Shown: positions 6,764 through 15,755, counted from the first letter of the stretch. The stretch is DNA of 27,271 nt from CAYQTE01 sp964420285 (GCA_964420285.1 CAYQTE010000063.1:1-27271), one strand, 5' to 3'. Translations and numbers: made by a program. Notes: a model not told the origin generated them from the letters alone.

Positions 6764-8479
6764 ATGGTCGCAACCGTTGCCTCGTCCAGGCATTTCGTGC
6801 CCGTTGATCTTGATGTGGCCAATGTCCAGCAGCTTCTGGCCGTATTTCGCAAGCTCCAGGAGCGATCCATCGACAATGCGGCACAGCTTGAGAAATGGCT
6901 GGCGGATTTTTCGGAGTTGTCGGCCGTGGTCGATGAATACGGCGCCCGGCGCTATATCGAAAAGAGTTGCCACACCGACGATGAGAATCTCGAAAAGGCG
7001 TATCTGCATTTCATCAGCGAGGTCGAGCCGGCCATCAAGCCAGTCGGGTTCGAGTTGCAAAAGAAATATCTCGACAGCCCGTTTCGATCGAAATTGACCG
7101 ACGAGCGTTATCGGCTCCTGGGGCGAAGCTGGCAGGCGGATGTCGATATTTACCGGCCGGAGAATATCCCGCTCCAGACGCAAGTGGCAATGGACGTGAC
7201 GGAATACGACAAAATCAGCGGAGCGATGACGATTCAATTCCGAGGGCAGGAATTGACCATGCCGCAGGCGGGGCGGGTTCTGGAAGAGCCGGATCGGGCG
7301 GCGCGGCAGGATGTGTGGCAGCTTACTTCGGCGCGGCGGTTGGCGGATCGGGACAAGATCGACGCGATCTTCGAGAAGCTGCTGACGATGCGGCATCAGA
7401 TCGCCGTCAACGCTGGGCTGAGCGATTATCGCGCATATGAGTGGAAACTGAAAAAGCGGTTCGATTACACGCCGGATGATTGCCTGCGATTTGCCGACGC
7501 CATCGAGAAAACCTGCGTGCCGCTGGTCCACGAACTGGACCGCAAGCGGGCACGGGATCTGAAACTGGATCGCCTGCGGCCGTGGGATATGGCGGTCGAT
7601 CCGCAAAGCCGCCCGCCATTGCGGCCGTTTCCGGGGGACAGTTCGGCGATGCTGATCCAGAAGACGCGGGAGATCTTCAACCGACTGAGTCCGGAATTAG
7701 CGGGCGATTTCGATTCGCTCAGTGCGCACGGGAATCTCGATCTGGACAGCCGCAAGGGCAAGCAGCCGGGCGGATATCAAAGCTCGCTGGAGGAATCGCT
7801 GCAGCCGTTCATTTTCATGAACGCGGCCGGGATGCAGCGCGATGTAGAGACGCTGCTGCACGAAGGGGGCCACGCGTTTCATTTCTTGGCCGCCCGGCAC
7901 GAGCCGCTGATGTTCCTGCGCTCAGCACCGATGGAGTTCTGCGAAGTGGCCAGCATGTCGATGGAACTGCTGGGCAGCGTGCATTTCGATGCCTTTTACG
8001 ATTCGGCCGACGCCGCCCGCGCCCAGAGTACGATGCTCGAAGGGATCATCCGCTTTTTCCCGTGGATGGCGACGATCGACTGCTATCAACATTGGCTGTA
8101 CACGCATCCCGGCCACGATTTGGCGGCGCGGACGGCGTATTGGGTTTCGCTGCTCGATCGTTTCTCGAGCAAACTGGACTGGACGGGGTTTGAGCCGGTG
8201 CGGCAATCGAGCTGGCAGCGACAACTGCATTTATTTCACAGCCCGTTTTATTACGTCGAATATGGGATCGCGCAACTGGGCGCGCTGCAGATCTGGAGCA
8301 AATCGCTGTCCGATCCGCGCGGGGCGCTGGAGGGATATCGGGCGGGTCTGCGGCTGGGCGGCACGCGCACGCTGCCGGAGCTGTTTTCCGCGGCCGGAAT
8401 CCGGTTCGATTTTACGGATAAGACGCTGAGGCCGCTGATGGATTTGCTGGCGCAGAAAATGCGGCAACTGAACGCATGA
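6764..8479 (+). CDS. M3 family oligoendopeptidase (zinc metallopeptidase)
   Basis: The product has 571 residues and belongs to the thimet/oligoendopeptidase F group, which cleaves short peptides in the cytoplasm; no signal peptide is seen. The zinc site HEGGH is at residues 366-370 and the third ligand is probably E394 in EFCEVASMSMELL. The helical N-terminal two thirds and the C-terminal Tyr-rich stretch (HSPFYYVEYGIAQLGALQIW) are typical of the family, and the length is normal. ATG 6764 is chosen because AGAGGAG (6751-6757) precedes it by 6 bp; an extension to 6707 would run through the divergent ABC gene. Its stop overlaps the truB start (ATGA at 8476-8479), so the two genes are translationally coupled. 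The natural substrates are unknown. Confidence 0.92.
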   Translation: MVATVASSRHFVPVDLDVANVQQLLAVFRKLQERSIDNAAQLEKWLADFSELSAVVDEYGARRYIEKSCHTDDENLEKAYLHFISEVEPAIKPVGFELQKKYLDSPFRSKLTDERYRLLGRSWQADVDIYRPENIPLQTQVAMDVTEYDKISGAMTIQFRGQELTMPQAGRVLEEPDRAARQDVWQLTSARRLADRDKIDAIFEKLLTMRHQIAVNAGLSDYRAYEWKLKKRFDYTPDDCLRFADAIEKTCVPLVHELDRKRARDLKLDRLRPWDMAVDPQSRPPLRPFPGDSSAMLIQKTREIFNRLSPELAGDFDSLSAHGNLDLDSRKGKQPGGYQSSLEESLQPFIFMNAAGMQRDVETLLHEGGHAFHFLAARHEPLMFLRSAPMEFCEVASMSMELLGSVHFDAFYDSADAARAQSTMLEGIIRFFPWMATIDCYQHWLYTHPGHDLAARTAYWVSLLDRFSSKLDWTGFEPVRQSSWQRQLHLFHSPFYYVEYGIAQLGALQIWSKSLSDPRGALEGYRAGLRLGGTRTLPELFSAAGIRFDFTDKTLRPLMDLLAQKMRQLNA

Positions 8480-9192
8480 TCGAGGGCATCCTGATACTCG
8501 ACAAACCGGCGGGCGTGTCGTCGGCCCGCGCCGTGGCGATGGTCAAGCGTCTGCTGCCGCGAAAGACGAAAGTGGGCCACGCCGGGACGCTTGATCCGTT
8601 TGCGACCGGCGTGCTGCTTATTCTGATCGGCAAGGCGACGCGATCGTGCGAAAGGCTGATGGATTGCCCCAAGACGTATGAGGCCGTTATGCGCCTGGGG
8701 GCGACCACGCCCACGGACGATCCGGAATCGCCGCCGGTTCCGAGGCGCGATGCGAAGCCACCCTCGCCGGGAGAATTGGCGGCCGCGGCGGAGGCGTTCG
8801 TCGGCACGATCTTGCAGCGCCCGCCGGCGTTTAGCGCAATGAAAATAGCCGGCCATCGGGCGTATGACTTGGCCCGCAGCGGGAAAGTGGTTGACCTGGC
8901 ACCCCGGCCGGTGCGGGTGGACGCCATCCGGATCGAGTCATATCGGTGGCCAGATGTATATATGACTGTCGAGTGCGGGCGTGGGTTTTATGTTCGGGCG
9001 CTGGCCCGCGATTTGGGCGAAAGGCTTGGGGTTGGCGGCTATCTGACGGCGCTTCGTCGTACCGCAATTGGGCCTTTTGGCGTCGGCGATGCGGTTAAGG
9101 TCGAGCAATTGACTGCGGAATCAATAGAAACTCGGCTGCGGCCGGTGCTGGTAGTGGAGCCGCGTCCACCGACTTCGGTGCCCGAAATTTGA
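8476..9192 (+). CDS. truB: tRNA pseudouridine(55) synthase
   Basis: The enzyme converts U55 of the tRNA T-loop to pseudouridine in the cytoplasm. The 238-residue protein has the N-terminal motif ILILDKPAGVSS and the catalytic motif GHAGTLDPFATGVL, with Asp40 as the nucleophile. KTYEAVMRLG and the GFYVRALARDLG motif near residues 171-182 complete the fold. It is shorter than the roughly 300-residue E. coli enzyme, because little follows the catalytic domain, so the usual C-terminal PUA-like extension is reduced or missing. It starts inside the peptidase stop codon (ATGA). Its own stop overlaps the candidate promoter of the succinate dehydrogenase locus. Confidence 0.95.
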   Translation: MIEGILILDKPAGVSSARAVAMVKRLLPRKTKVGHAGTLDPFATGVLLILIGKATRSCERLMDCPKTYEAVMRLGATTPTDDPESPPVPRRDAKPPSPGELAAAAEAFVGTILQRPPAFSAMKIAGHRAYDLARSGKVVDLAPRPVRVDAIRIESYRWPDVYMTVECGRGFYVRALARDLGERLGVGGYLTALRRTAIGPFGVGDAVKVEQLTAESIETRLRPVLVVEPRPPTSVPEI

Positions 9193-9217
9193 ATTTTGCC
9201 CGCATTGATCCCATAAT
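9189..9217 (+). promoter_or_regulatory. Candidate sigma-70 promoter of the sdh locus
   Basis: TTGAAT (9189-9194) and CATAAT (9212-9217) are separated by exactly 17 bp, 32 bp before the GTG at 9250. The -35 overlaps the truB stop codon. Confidence 0.45.
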
Positions 9218-9249
9218 CCCGCAAGGCTCATCCGACGAAAGGATCGCGC

Positions 9250-9933
9250 GTGTCTTCGATGGCTTCCGCGAACGACGCTTCTCAATCGCATTCCAACGCG
9301 ATCACGTATTTTGTTCTCCGCCGGCTGCACTCGTGTACCGGCATCCTCTTTGGCGGGTATCTCATCGTCCATTTGCTGGTCAACGCCACGCTGGCACAGA
9401 GCGGCGATATCTACCAGAAGCAGGTCGACAAGATTCACTCTCTGCCCATGCTGACCCTTATCGAGTGGGTCTTCATCTACCTGCCGATCATCTACCACAC
9501 GATTTACGGGATGTGGATCACCTTCACCGGCCGGCCCAACGTCGGGGATTATCCGTTCAGCAAGAACATTTTCTATTTCTTTCAAAGGCTGACGGCGATT
9601 CTGCTGGCTCTGTTTATCGTGTTTCACGTTTTGGCGATGAAGGGGCTGTTCGGCGGTGTGCTGGTTTTCGATCCCGGGCACGCCACGTTCACCGCGACAC
9701 GGAGCCTGACGGCCAATTGGGCTATTGAGTATTTCATCTATCCACTGGGCATTCTGTGCGCCTGCTATCATCTGGCCAACGGCTTCTGGACGGCCGCAAT
9801 TACCTGGGGCCTGACTGTCAGCCGCGGCGCCCAGCGCCGATGGGGCTTTGCCTGCTTTGGACTGTTTCTGATGACGCTGGTGTTTGGGATGACGGCCTGG
9901 TTGACAGTGGTGATGCATCCCGCTCTCAAGTGA
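9250..9933 (+). CDS. sdhC: Succinate dehydrogenase/fumarate reductase cytochrome b subunit
   Basis: The 227-residue integral membrane protein has about five hydrophobic helices and resembles the single-subunit di-haem cytochrome b558 of Bacillus-type complex II. Likely haem ligands are His27 (RRLHS), His41 (IVHLLV), and histidines in IIYHTIYG, IVFHVLA and CYHLANG. It anchors the flavoprotein to the membrane and passes electrons between quinone and the iron-sulfur subunit. I prefer GTG 9250, since GAAAGGA lies 6 bp upstream; an in-frame ATG at 9259 is possible. The gene is followed after 10 bp by a DinB-like gene, and then by the flavoprotein gene, an unusual order. No iron-sulfur subunit gene is seen in the window. 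Confidence 0.88.
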   Translation: MSSMASANDASQSHSNAITYFVLRRLHSCTGILFGGYLIVHLLVNATLAQSGDIYQKQVDKIHSLPMLTLIEWVFIYLPIIYHTIYGMWITFTGRPNVGDYPFSKNIFYFFQRLTAILLALFIVFHVLAMKGLFGGVLVFDPGHATFTATRSLTANWAIEYFIYPLGILCACYHLANGFWTAAITWGLTVSRGAQRRWGFACFGLFLMTLVFGMTAWLTVVMHPALK

Positions 9934-9943
9934 AAGACGATCG

Positions 9944-10417
9944 ATGGATCGCGCGATCATTGAACAACTCGAACCGGCCGTCGATCGGCTGAAGAACGCC
10001 GTGGTCGGGCTGTCGCGCGCCGATCTGACGGCGTTTCCCGTGCCGAGCACGTGGTCGATCCAGCAGATCGTGATTCATCTGGCCGACAGCGATTTAATGA
10101 TCGCCGACCGGATCAAGCGGATAGTCGCCGAGGACCGCCCGTTGCTGATGAACGCGGATGAATCGCTTTGGGTAAAAAACCTGGCTTGCGAGGAGCAATC
10201 CGTCGAGGATGCCCTGTTGCTCATGAAGGTCAATCGCCGGCAGCTTGCACGAATCCTGCGCAAGCTTCCCGATGCGGCGTTCGAGCGCGCCGGAGTTCAC
10301 AGCGCGCGCGGCGTGGTGACGGCCGGCGGGTTTGTCGAAGTTCTCAACAAGCATCTGGATCATCACCTGAAGTTCATAGTCGAGAAGCGGAAGATGCTCG
10401 GGAAGCCGCTTCAATGA
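9944..10417 (+). CDS. DinB/YfiT-like putative metal-dependent protein
   Basis: The 157-residue, mainly helical cytoplasmic protein fits the DinB/YfiT four-helix fold. The expected metal triad is visible: His45 in VIHLADSD, and His137 and His141 in the HLDHH stretch near the C-terminus. Some members of this superfamily are thiol (bacillithiol or mycothiol) transferases and many are uncharacterised; which applies here cannot be decided. It begins 10 bp after the cytochrome b gene and ends 50 bp before the flavoprotein gene, in the same direction, so it is probably co-transcribed with the sdh genes. A DinB-like gene is not a normal part of an sdh operon, and whether the link is functional or accidental is open. 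Confidence 0.8.
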   Translation: MDRAIIEQLEPAVDRLKNAVVGLSRADLTAFPVPSTWSIQQIVIHLADSDLMIADRIKRIVAEDRPLLMNADESLWVKNLACEEQSVEDALLLMKVNRRQLARILRKLPDAAFERAGVHSARGVVTAGGFVEVLNKHLDHHLKFIVEKRKMLGKPLQ

Positions 10418-10467
10418 GATAGACCTTATTTCAACCCGGCCGTGAATGCCGGGGCCAAGGAATCTGC

Positions 10468-12330
10468 ATGGCAATCGCGTCCAAGAAACGGGTCATCGTC
10501 ATCGGCGGAGGTTTGGCCGGACTGTCGGTCACGATCAAACTGGCCGAAGAGGGCGTCGGCGTCGATTTGTTCTCGATGGTTCCGGTCAAGCGCAGCCATA
10601 GCGTCTGCGCCCAGGGCGGCATCAACGCCTGCAACGACATCGCCCGCCAGCAGGGGTATAGCGAATGGATGCACTTCGACGAGACGGCCCTGGGAGGCGA
10701 CTTCCTGGCCGATCAGCCGCCGGTTTTGGAAATGTGCAACTGGGCCCCGCGCATCATCGATCTGCTGGATCGCATGGGCGTGCCGTTCAATCGCACTCCC
10801 GAAGGTCAACGCTCGCTGCGCCTGTTCGGCGGCTCACTGTTCAAACGCACGTTTTTTGCCGGTGCGACGACCGGGCAGCAGCTTCTCTACGCACTGGACG
10901 AACAAACCCGCTACTGGGAATCCGAGGGACGCGTTGAAAAGCACGAGTTCTGGGAATTCCTCTGGCCGGTGATCCATACCGGCCCCAATGGCCCATCGTG
11001 CGTCGGCATCGTCGCCCAGGATATGCGCTCGATGGAGATTCGCGCGTTTAAGGCTGATGCGGTCGTGCTGGCCACCGGCGGCTGCGGGCTGGTTTTCGGT
11101 AAGAGCACAATGTCCGTGATCTGCACCGGCGGCGCCGCGTCCCGCTGCTATCAGGCCGGCGCCATCTACGGAAACCCCGAGTTCATCCAGGTCCATCCCA
11201 CGGCGATTCCCGGCGAGGACAAATGCCGGCTGATCAGCGAATCGGCCCGCGGCGAGGGCGGGCGGGTGTGGGTTCCCCGCAAACCCGGCGACAGCCGCGC
11301 CCCCAATTCCATCCCCGAATCCGAACGCTTCTATTTCCTCGAGGAACGCTATCCCAAATACGGCAACCTCGTCCCGCGCGACATCGCCACCCGCGAAATC
11401 TTCCAGGTCTGCACAGAACTCAAACTCGGTGTCGGCGGCGGAAACATGGTCTATCTCGACCTGGCCGACACCGTCAAACAGATCGGCCGTGAAAAAGTCC
11501 TCGGCAAGCTCGAAGGCATTCTCGAAATCTACGAAAAATTCGTCGGCACCGATCCCCTGGACGAGCCGATGAAGATCTTCCCGGCGGTGCATTATTCCAT
11601 GGGCGGACTCTGGTGTACGTTCAAGAAGGACCAGAAGACCGGCGGCCTGAAGGCGGGCGACCCCGCCAACATGTCCACCAACATCCCCGGCCTGTACGCG
11701 ATGGGCGAGGTCTCCTTTGCCTATCACGGCGCCAATCGCCTGGGAGCCAACAGCCTGCTGAGTTGCATCTTCGACGGGCTGTTCGGCGGGACGTGCATCG
11801 GCAATTATTGCACGGATGTCTCGACGGCCGATTCGGCGCCGCAATCGGCGTTCGATGCGGTCGTCAAACAGGAAACCGATCGGCAGAACTGGCTCTTGGG
11901 CAACAAAGGGGACGAAAATCCGTATCTCCTGTGGCAGGAGATGGGCAAGTGGATGACCGAGAATTGCACCGTTGTTCGCGTCAACGCCAAACTTCAGGCG
12001 ACGCTCGATCAATGCCAGAAATGGAAGGAACGCTATCAGCGGGTGCAATTGTCCGACACGGGCATGTGGACCAATCAAAATCTTTCCTTCGCCCGGGCGA
12101 CTCGCGATATGATCGTCTTGGCCGAGGCCATTCTGCGGGCGGCCCTCTTGCGCAACGAATCGCGCGGCGCCCACTATAAGCCGGAATTCCCCGAACGCGA
12201 CGACGCCAATTTCCTCAAGGCGACGCTGGCCACGTACGACGCCGCCACGGGCACGCCCAAGATCGAGTTCGGTCCCGTCGATACAAGTCTGGTCGTGCCC
12301 CGCGCACGAACTTATGGCAAAAAGGGTTGA
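10468..12330 (+). CDS. sdhA: Succinate dehydrogenase/fumarate reductase flavoprotein subunit
   Basis: The 620-residue catalytic subunit oxidises succinate to fumarate, or the reverse, on the cytoplasmic face of the membrane using covalently bound FAD. The Rossmann motif GGGLAG (13-18) and the flavinylation segment RSHSVCAQGGINA, with His44 as the expected FAD attachment site, are clear. HPTAIPG and SESARGEGGRVW form the dicarboxylate site, and GANRLGANSLL near the C-terminal third is typical of the family. Length and sequence style fit the Bacillus/Bacteroidetes-type enzyme that pairs with a single cytochrome b. AAGGA precedes the ATG by 5 bp. The gene after it is not sdhB but a secreted amidotransferase-like protein, so the iron-sulfur subunit must be elsewhere. 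Confidence 0.95.
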   Translation: MAIASKKRVIVIGGGLAGLSVTIKLAEEGVGVDLFSMVPVKRSHSVCAQGGINACNDIARQQGYSEWMHFDETALGGDFLADQPPVLEMCNWAPRIIDLLDRMGVPFNRTPEGQRSLRLFGGSLFKRTFFAGATTGQQLLYALDEQTRYWESEGRVEKHEFWEFLWPVIHTGPNGPSCVGIVAQDMRSMEIRAFKADAVVLATGGCGLVFGKSTMSVICTGGAASRCYQAGAIYGNPEFIQVHPTAIPGEDKCRLISESARGEGGRVWVPRKPGDSRAPNSIPESERFYFLEERYPKYGNLVPRDIATREIFQVCTELKLGVGGGNMVYLDLADTVKQIGREKVLGKLEGILEIYEKFVGTDPLDEPMKIFPAVHYSMGGLWCTFKKDQKTGGLKAGDPANMSTNIPGLYAMGEVSFAYHGANRLGANSLLSCIFDGLFGGTCIGNYCTDVSTADSAPQSAFDAVVKQETDRQNWLLGNKGDENPYLLWQEMGKWMTENCTVVRVNAKLQATLDQCQKWKERYQRVQLSDTGMWTNQNLSFARATRDMIVLAEAILRAALLRNESRGAHYKPEFPERDDANFLKATLATYDAATGTPKIEFGPVDTSLVVPRARTYGKKG

Positions 12331-12369
12331 AACGATTCACATTCAATCGCACATCTTGCGGAGGTTCTT

Positions 12370-13233
12370 ATGAAACGCGCTTGTGTTCCCGTTATCGCGG
12401 CCGGCCTGCTTGTCGGCATGCTGGCCAGCTTCGTCCACGCCCAGCCGGCGGCCACGCAGCCGACCACGCAACCCGGCAAGGGCCGGGTCGTCGCCGAGGA
12501 CTATTTTTTCAATCACCAGGTGCAGAACGGCAAGCAGTATCATTACATTTGGGATGACGCGACGATCAACGGCTATTCCAAGTTTGGCGATGTTTTCAAG
12601 TCGCTGGGCGCGACGCTGGCCCATTGCGATCACGCACCCACCGCCGCTGATCTCAACAAATATTCCATCTACTTCATCGTCAATCCCAGCCTGCCGTCCA
12701 ACGCGGCGGGCGGCAAGCCCAATTATATGGACAAGGCGTCCGGCGACGTCATCGAGGCGTGGGTCAAGGGCGGCGGCGTGTTGTGTCTCTTCCTGAACGA
12801 TAATACCCGCAGCGATATCGAGCATATCGACACGCTCTCCAGTCGCTTCGGCATCACCTTCAACAGCGACCTCCGCAACGAGGTCTACGGCACCAATCGG
12901 GTGACCGGTACGTTCACGGCCGCACAATTCCCCGATCACCCCCTCTTCAAGGGCGTTGGGGCCGTCTACATGAAGGAAATCTCGACGATTGTCGTCAAAG
13001 ACCCCGCCACGCCGCTGCTGGTGGTCGACAACGAGAAACACACCGGCAAGGACGTGATCATCGCTACCGCCCAGGTCGGCAAGGGCTTTGTTTTTGCCGT
13101 CGGCGATCCGTGGTTCTACAACGAATACATTGACCTGGTTGATCCGAAGATTCCGGAGATCGACAACCACAAGGCCGCCGTCAATTTCGCCAACTGGATT
13201 CTGCCCATGTCGGCCGCGCCGATGCAGCCGTGA
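12370..13233 (+). CDS. Secreted amidotransferase-like (DUF4350-type) domain protein
   Basis: The 287-residue product has a signal peptide (residues 1-24, ending VHA) and an AATQPTTQP linker, and then one globular domain. The segments GGGVLCLFLND, DHPLFKGV, YMKEIST and KGFVFAVGDPWFYNEY match the C-terminal domain I associate with GH88/GH105 unsaturated rhamnogalacturonyl hydrolases of Bacteroidetes and Planctomycetes. That domain has a glutamine-amidotransferase-like fold. Here it stands alone, with no hydrolase domain. I see no Cys-His-Glu catalytic triad, so a binding or structural role is likely. GGAGG (12360-12364) precedes the ATG. It lies 40 bp after sdhA and 161 bp before a GH106-like glycosidase, and it more plausibly belongs functionally with the latter. 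Family assignment is from memory of motifs. Confidence 0.7.
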   Translation: MKRACVPVIAAGLLVGMLASFVHAQPAATQPTTQPGKGRVVAEDYFFNHQVQNGKQYHYIWDDATINGYSKFGDVFKSLGATLAHCDHAPTAADLNKYSIYFIVNPSLPSNAAGGKPNYMDKASGDVIEAWVKGGGVLCLFLNDNTRSDIEHIDTLSSRFGITFNSDLRNEVYGTNRVTGTFTAAQFPDHPLFKGVGAVYMKEISTIVVKDPATPLLVVDNEKHTGKDVIIATAQVGKGFVFAVGDPWFYNEYIDLVDPKIPEIDNHKAAVNFANWILPMSAAPMQP

Positions 13234-13394
13234 TTGCTGTCAGGCAACGGCGGGCGGGGCTGGCCGGTTGTGCTGCGCCCTCGCTTTCTGTTCATATTGC
13301 CTTGCCGGACTGGCTTTCGTCGGCGGTTTAGGGTAGGGTGGTCCTAGTTCGCAGGTCTTTATTACGCGCTTTTCCAAAACGCAGGAGATGCCTC

Positions 13395-15755
13395 ATGAAG
13401 AGATTACTTCCATTGGCGTTGTTGGCGTTATTTCCGGTGCTGGCCAATGCCCAACAGCAGCCGCCGGTGCAACCCTACCGCACGATCACTTCGCCGACCA
13501 TCGCCGAATTGAGCGCATCATTTGGCAAGCCGCCCAAGGTCTATTCGGCCATCCACTGGGCGATCTGGGGCGGGCCGCAGACCAAGGAACGGGTCATGTC
13601 GGACATCGACAAGATCGCTGCCAATGGCGGCGGCGTCTACATGATCAACAACTCCCAGCGCGTGGCGCCCAAATATCTCTCGCCGGAGTACCTGGATATC
13701 GTGAAGGGCGCCGTGTCGGAAGCCAAGAAGAACGGCATGCATGTCTGGATCGAAACCGACTGCGGATATCCCGACGGATTTGCCGGCGGGGCGATCAGCA
13801 AGGATTACCCGATGCTGGGCATGCAGGGCATCATCACCGACTGCCACTGCACCGTGGCCGCCGGGGCCACGCTCGATATTCCCCTGCCGCCTGACACGCT
13901 GGGGATCATCGCCAGTCCCGGTGGGGCGGCGGCGGGTGGCCCGGCGGGGACGGCGATGCCGATACCGGCGGATAAGGTCTTCAAATATACCCCGCCGCGC
14001 CGCGGGGCGGGAACGATTTCGGTTGAGTTGGCCAACAATGTTGTGATCCGTTACAACGTTTCGCCCGGCGAACCGTTCACGATCCCAGTGCCCGACGGCA
14101 CCAAGAGCATTTCCCTGGGTGGCGGCGGTGGTGGTGGAGGCGGCGCCAGAGGCGGGCGCGGCGGCGGCGGTGGAGGCGGCGGCGGTGGAGGCGGCACGAT
14201 CATCCCGCTTCCGGCCAATGGACAGCTTAAGTGGACCGCCCCCGCGGGCGCCGGATCGTATGATGTCGCGTTCATCCGCCGTGTTTACCGCAGCTCGCCG
14301 ACGCGCAACGATAACGGCGAGGACGGCGGCGCCACCAAGGACGGCTTCTACACGCTGATCGACTACCTTGACCCACTGGCCACCAAGACGTTCATCAAGT
14401 GCGTTCACGAAAACTACGCCACGGCCGTGGGCGATGAGTTCGGCAAGACCGTTTTGGGCTTCCGCGGCGATGAAACCGACTATTCGGGCGTCACGCCGAT
14501 GACTTCCAAACTGCTGGAAACCTTCAAGGCGATGAAGGGATACGATTTCCAGCCGTACATTCCGCAGATTTTCGGCGGCCGGTCGAGCCCCGAAGCCGTG
14601 CGCGCCAAGGCGGACTATTGGGACGTATGGAGCGCCATGTTCCGCGACAATTTCTACAAGGTCCAGGAGGATTGGTGCAACGCGCGCGGCATGGAATACA
14701 TGATGCACCTGAACCACGAAGAATCGCAGGTGGCCTGCTGCACCAGCGAGGGTTCCTTCGAGCGCAGCATGCGGTACGTCGGCGTTCCGGGCATCGATAA
14801 CCTCAGCCAGATCAAGCCGGGCACTGTGGCCGATTTCCCCAAGCTGGCGGCGTCCACGGCACACATGTACGGCCGTCCCCAGTCCTGGGCGGAAGAAGGC
14901 GGCGGTCCTGGCGCCGGCAAGTTCGTCGCCGACTACCAGCTTGTCCGCGGCATCAACTTCATGAACATCCAGGGCATGACCGGCGCCGGGGCCGGCAACA
15001 TCGGCTGGTATGTCAGCCGTTCCCAGTGGGTGCTGGCCAACGGGCGGCCCGCCGCTCAGGTGGCCTACTATCACGCGACCGACAGCATTTGGCTGGGCGA
15101 TACCGAAGCGGATCGGGTTTGTGTCTCCCTGGCCAACGAATTGTTGCAGCACCAGATCGACTTTGACCATATCGATCACGACTCTCTGGTCTCGGTCTGC
15201 ACGCTCGAGGGCGGCGGGCTGAAGAACCTCAGCGGCCAGGTCTACAAGGCCGTGATCATCCCCTCCTGCACTGTCATACAGAAGGATATGCTCGATCGCC
15301 TGCGCGATTTCGCCAAGGGCGGCGGCAAGGTTGTGTTTGTCGGCCGCACCCCGACGATGGTGGCGGACAAGACGTTCCTCAACGCCACTGGCGCCCCGGA
15401 TCTCAGCTTTGCAACGCTTGTTGAGCCAACGGCGCAGATCACAGATCGCGTTGTCGCGGCTCTTCCCAAGCCGGACGTCAAGCTCGACACCGCCTGCACG
15501 GCCATTAAATACACGCACCGGGTGATGAAGGATGGGGATGCCTATTTCTTCTTCAACGAGTCCGCCCAGGCGCAGACGCGCACAGCAACACTGGACGGCA
15601 CCGGGCAGGTGCAGGTCTGGGACGCAGCCACCGGCAAGATTCAGCCCCTGGCAGGCGCCCCCAAGGCCGATGGCAGCGTGGCCGTGCCGCTGGTGCTTGG
15701 TCCGCAGGAAGCGAAGATTATCGTGATCGGCCCGCTGCCGACGACCGCGGGCTAA
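13395..15755 (+). CDS. Secreted GH106-like glycoside hydrolase, paralogue A
   Basis: The 786-residue product has a signal peptide (residues 1-19, ending ANA). The catalytic barrel resembles GH106 alpha-L-rhamnosidases: TKERVMSDIDKIAANGGGVY near residue 62, CGYPDGFAGG near 122, RGDETDY with E360, GYDFQPYIP, and WAEEGGG with E500/E501 as possible acid and base. Around residues 175-290 there is a beta-rich insertion interrupted by a glycine run (about 241-268). A late segment (GGGKVVFVGRTP) resembles the amidotransferase-like domain seen in beta-galactosidases. AGGAGA (13383-13388) sets the start at ATG 13395 rather than 13338. Compared with its paralogue at 20530 it lacks the C-terminal GH2-type sugar-binding domain. 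Alpha-L-rhamnosidase activity on pectin-like polymers is a guess from family resemblance. Confidence 0.75.
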   Translation: MKRLLPLALLALFPVLANAQQQPPVQPYRTITSPTIAELSASFGKPPKVYSAIHWAIWGGPQTKERVMSDIDKIAANGGGVYMINNSQRVAPKYLSPEYLDIVKGAVSEAKKNGMHVWIETDCGYPDGFAGGAISKDYPMLGMQGIITDCHCTVAAGATLDIPLPPDTLGIIASPGGAAAGGPAGTAMPIPADKVFKYTPPRRGAGTISVELANNVVIRYNVSPGEPFTIPVPDGTKSISLGGGGGGGGGARGGRGGGGGGGGGGGGTIIPLPANGQLKWTAPAGAGSYDVAFIRRVYRSSPTRNDNGEDGGATKDGFYTLIDYLDPLATKTFIKCVHENYATAVGDEFGKTVLGFRGDETDYSGVTPMTSKLLETFKAMKGYDFQPYIPQIFGGRSSPEAVRAKADYWDVWSAMFRDNFYKVQEDWCNARGMEYMMHLNHEESQVACCTSEGSFERSMRYVGVPGIDNLSQIKPGTVADFPKLAASTAHMYGRPQSWAEEGGGPGAGKFVADYQLVRGINFMNIQGMTGAGAGNIGWYVSRSQWVLANGRPAAQVAYYHATDSIWLGDTEADRVCVSLANELLQHQIDFDHIDHDSLVSVCTLEGGGLKNLSGQVYKAVIIPSCTVIQKDMLDRLRDFAKGGGKVVFVGRTPTMVADKTFLNATGAPDLSFATLVEPTAQITDRVVAALPKPDVKLDTACTAIKYTHRVMKDGDAYFFFNESAQAQTRTATLDGTGQVQVWDAATGKIQPLAGAPKADGSVAVPLVLGPQEAKIIVIGPLPTTAG

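Noticed and set aside
10834..12174. A 446-codon open frame on the minus strand across sdhA
   Set aside because: It lies wholly inside the clearly identified flavoprotein gene and has an Arg/Ala-rich translation without motifs.
13234..13394. Promoter before glycosidase A
   Set aside because: TTGCCG and TAGGGT occur but at spacings of 19-21 bp. No pair is good enough to call.
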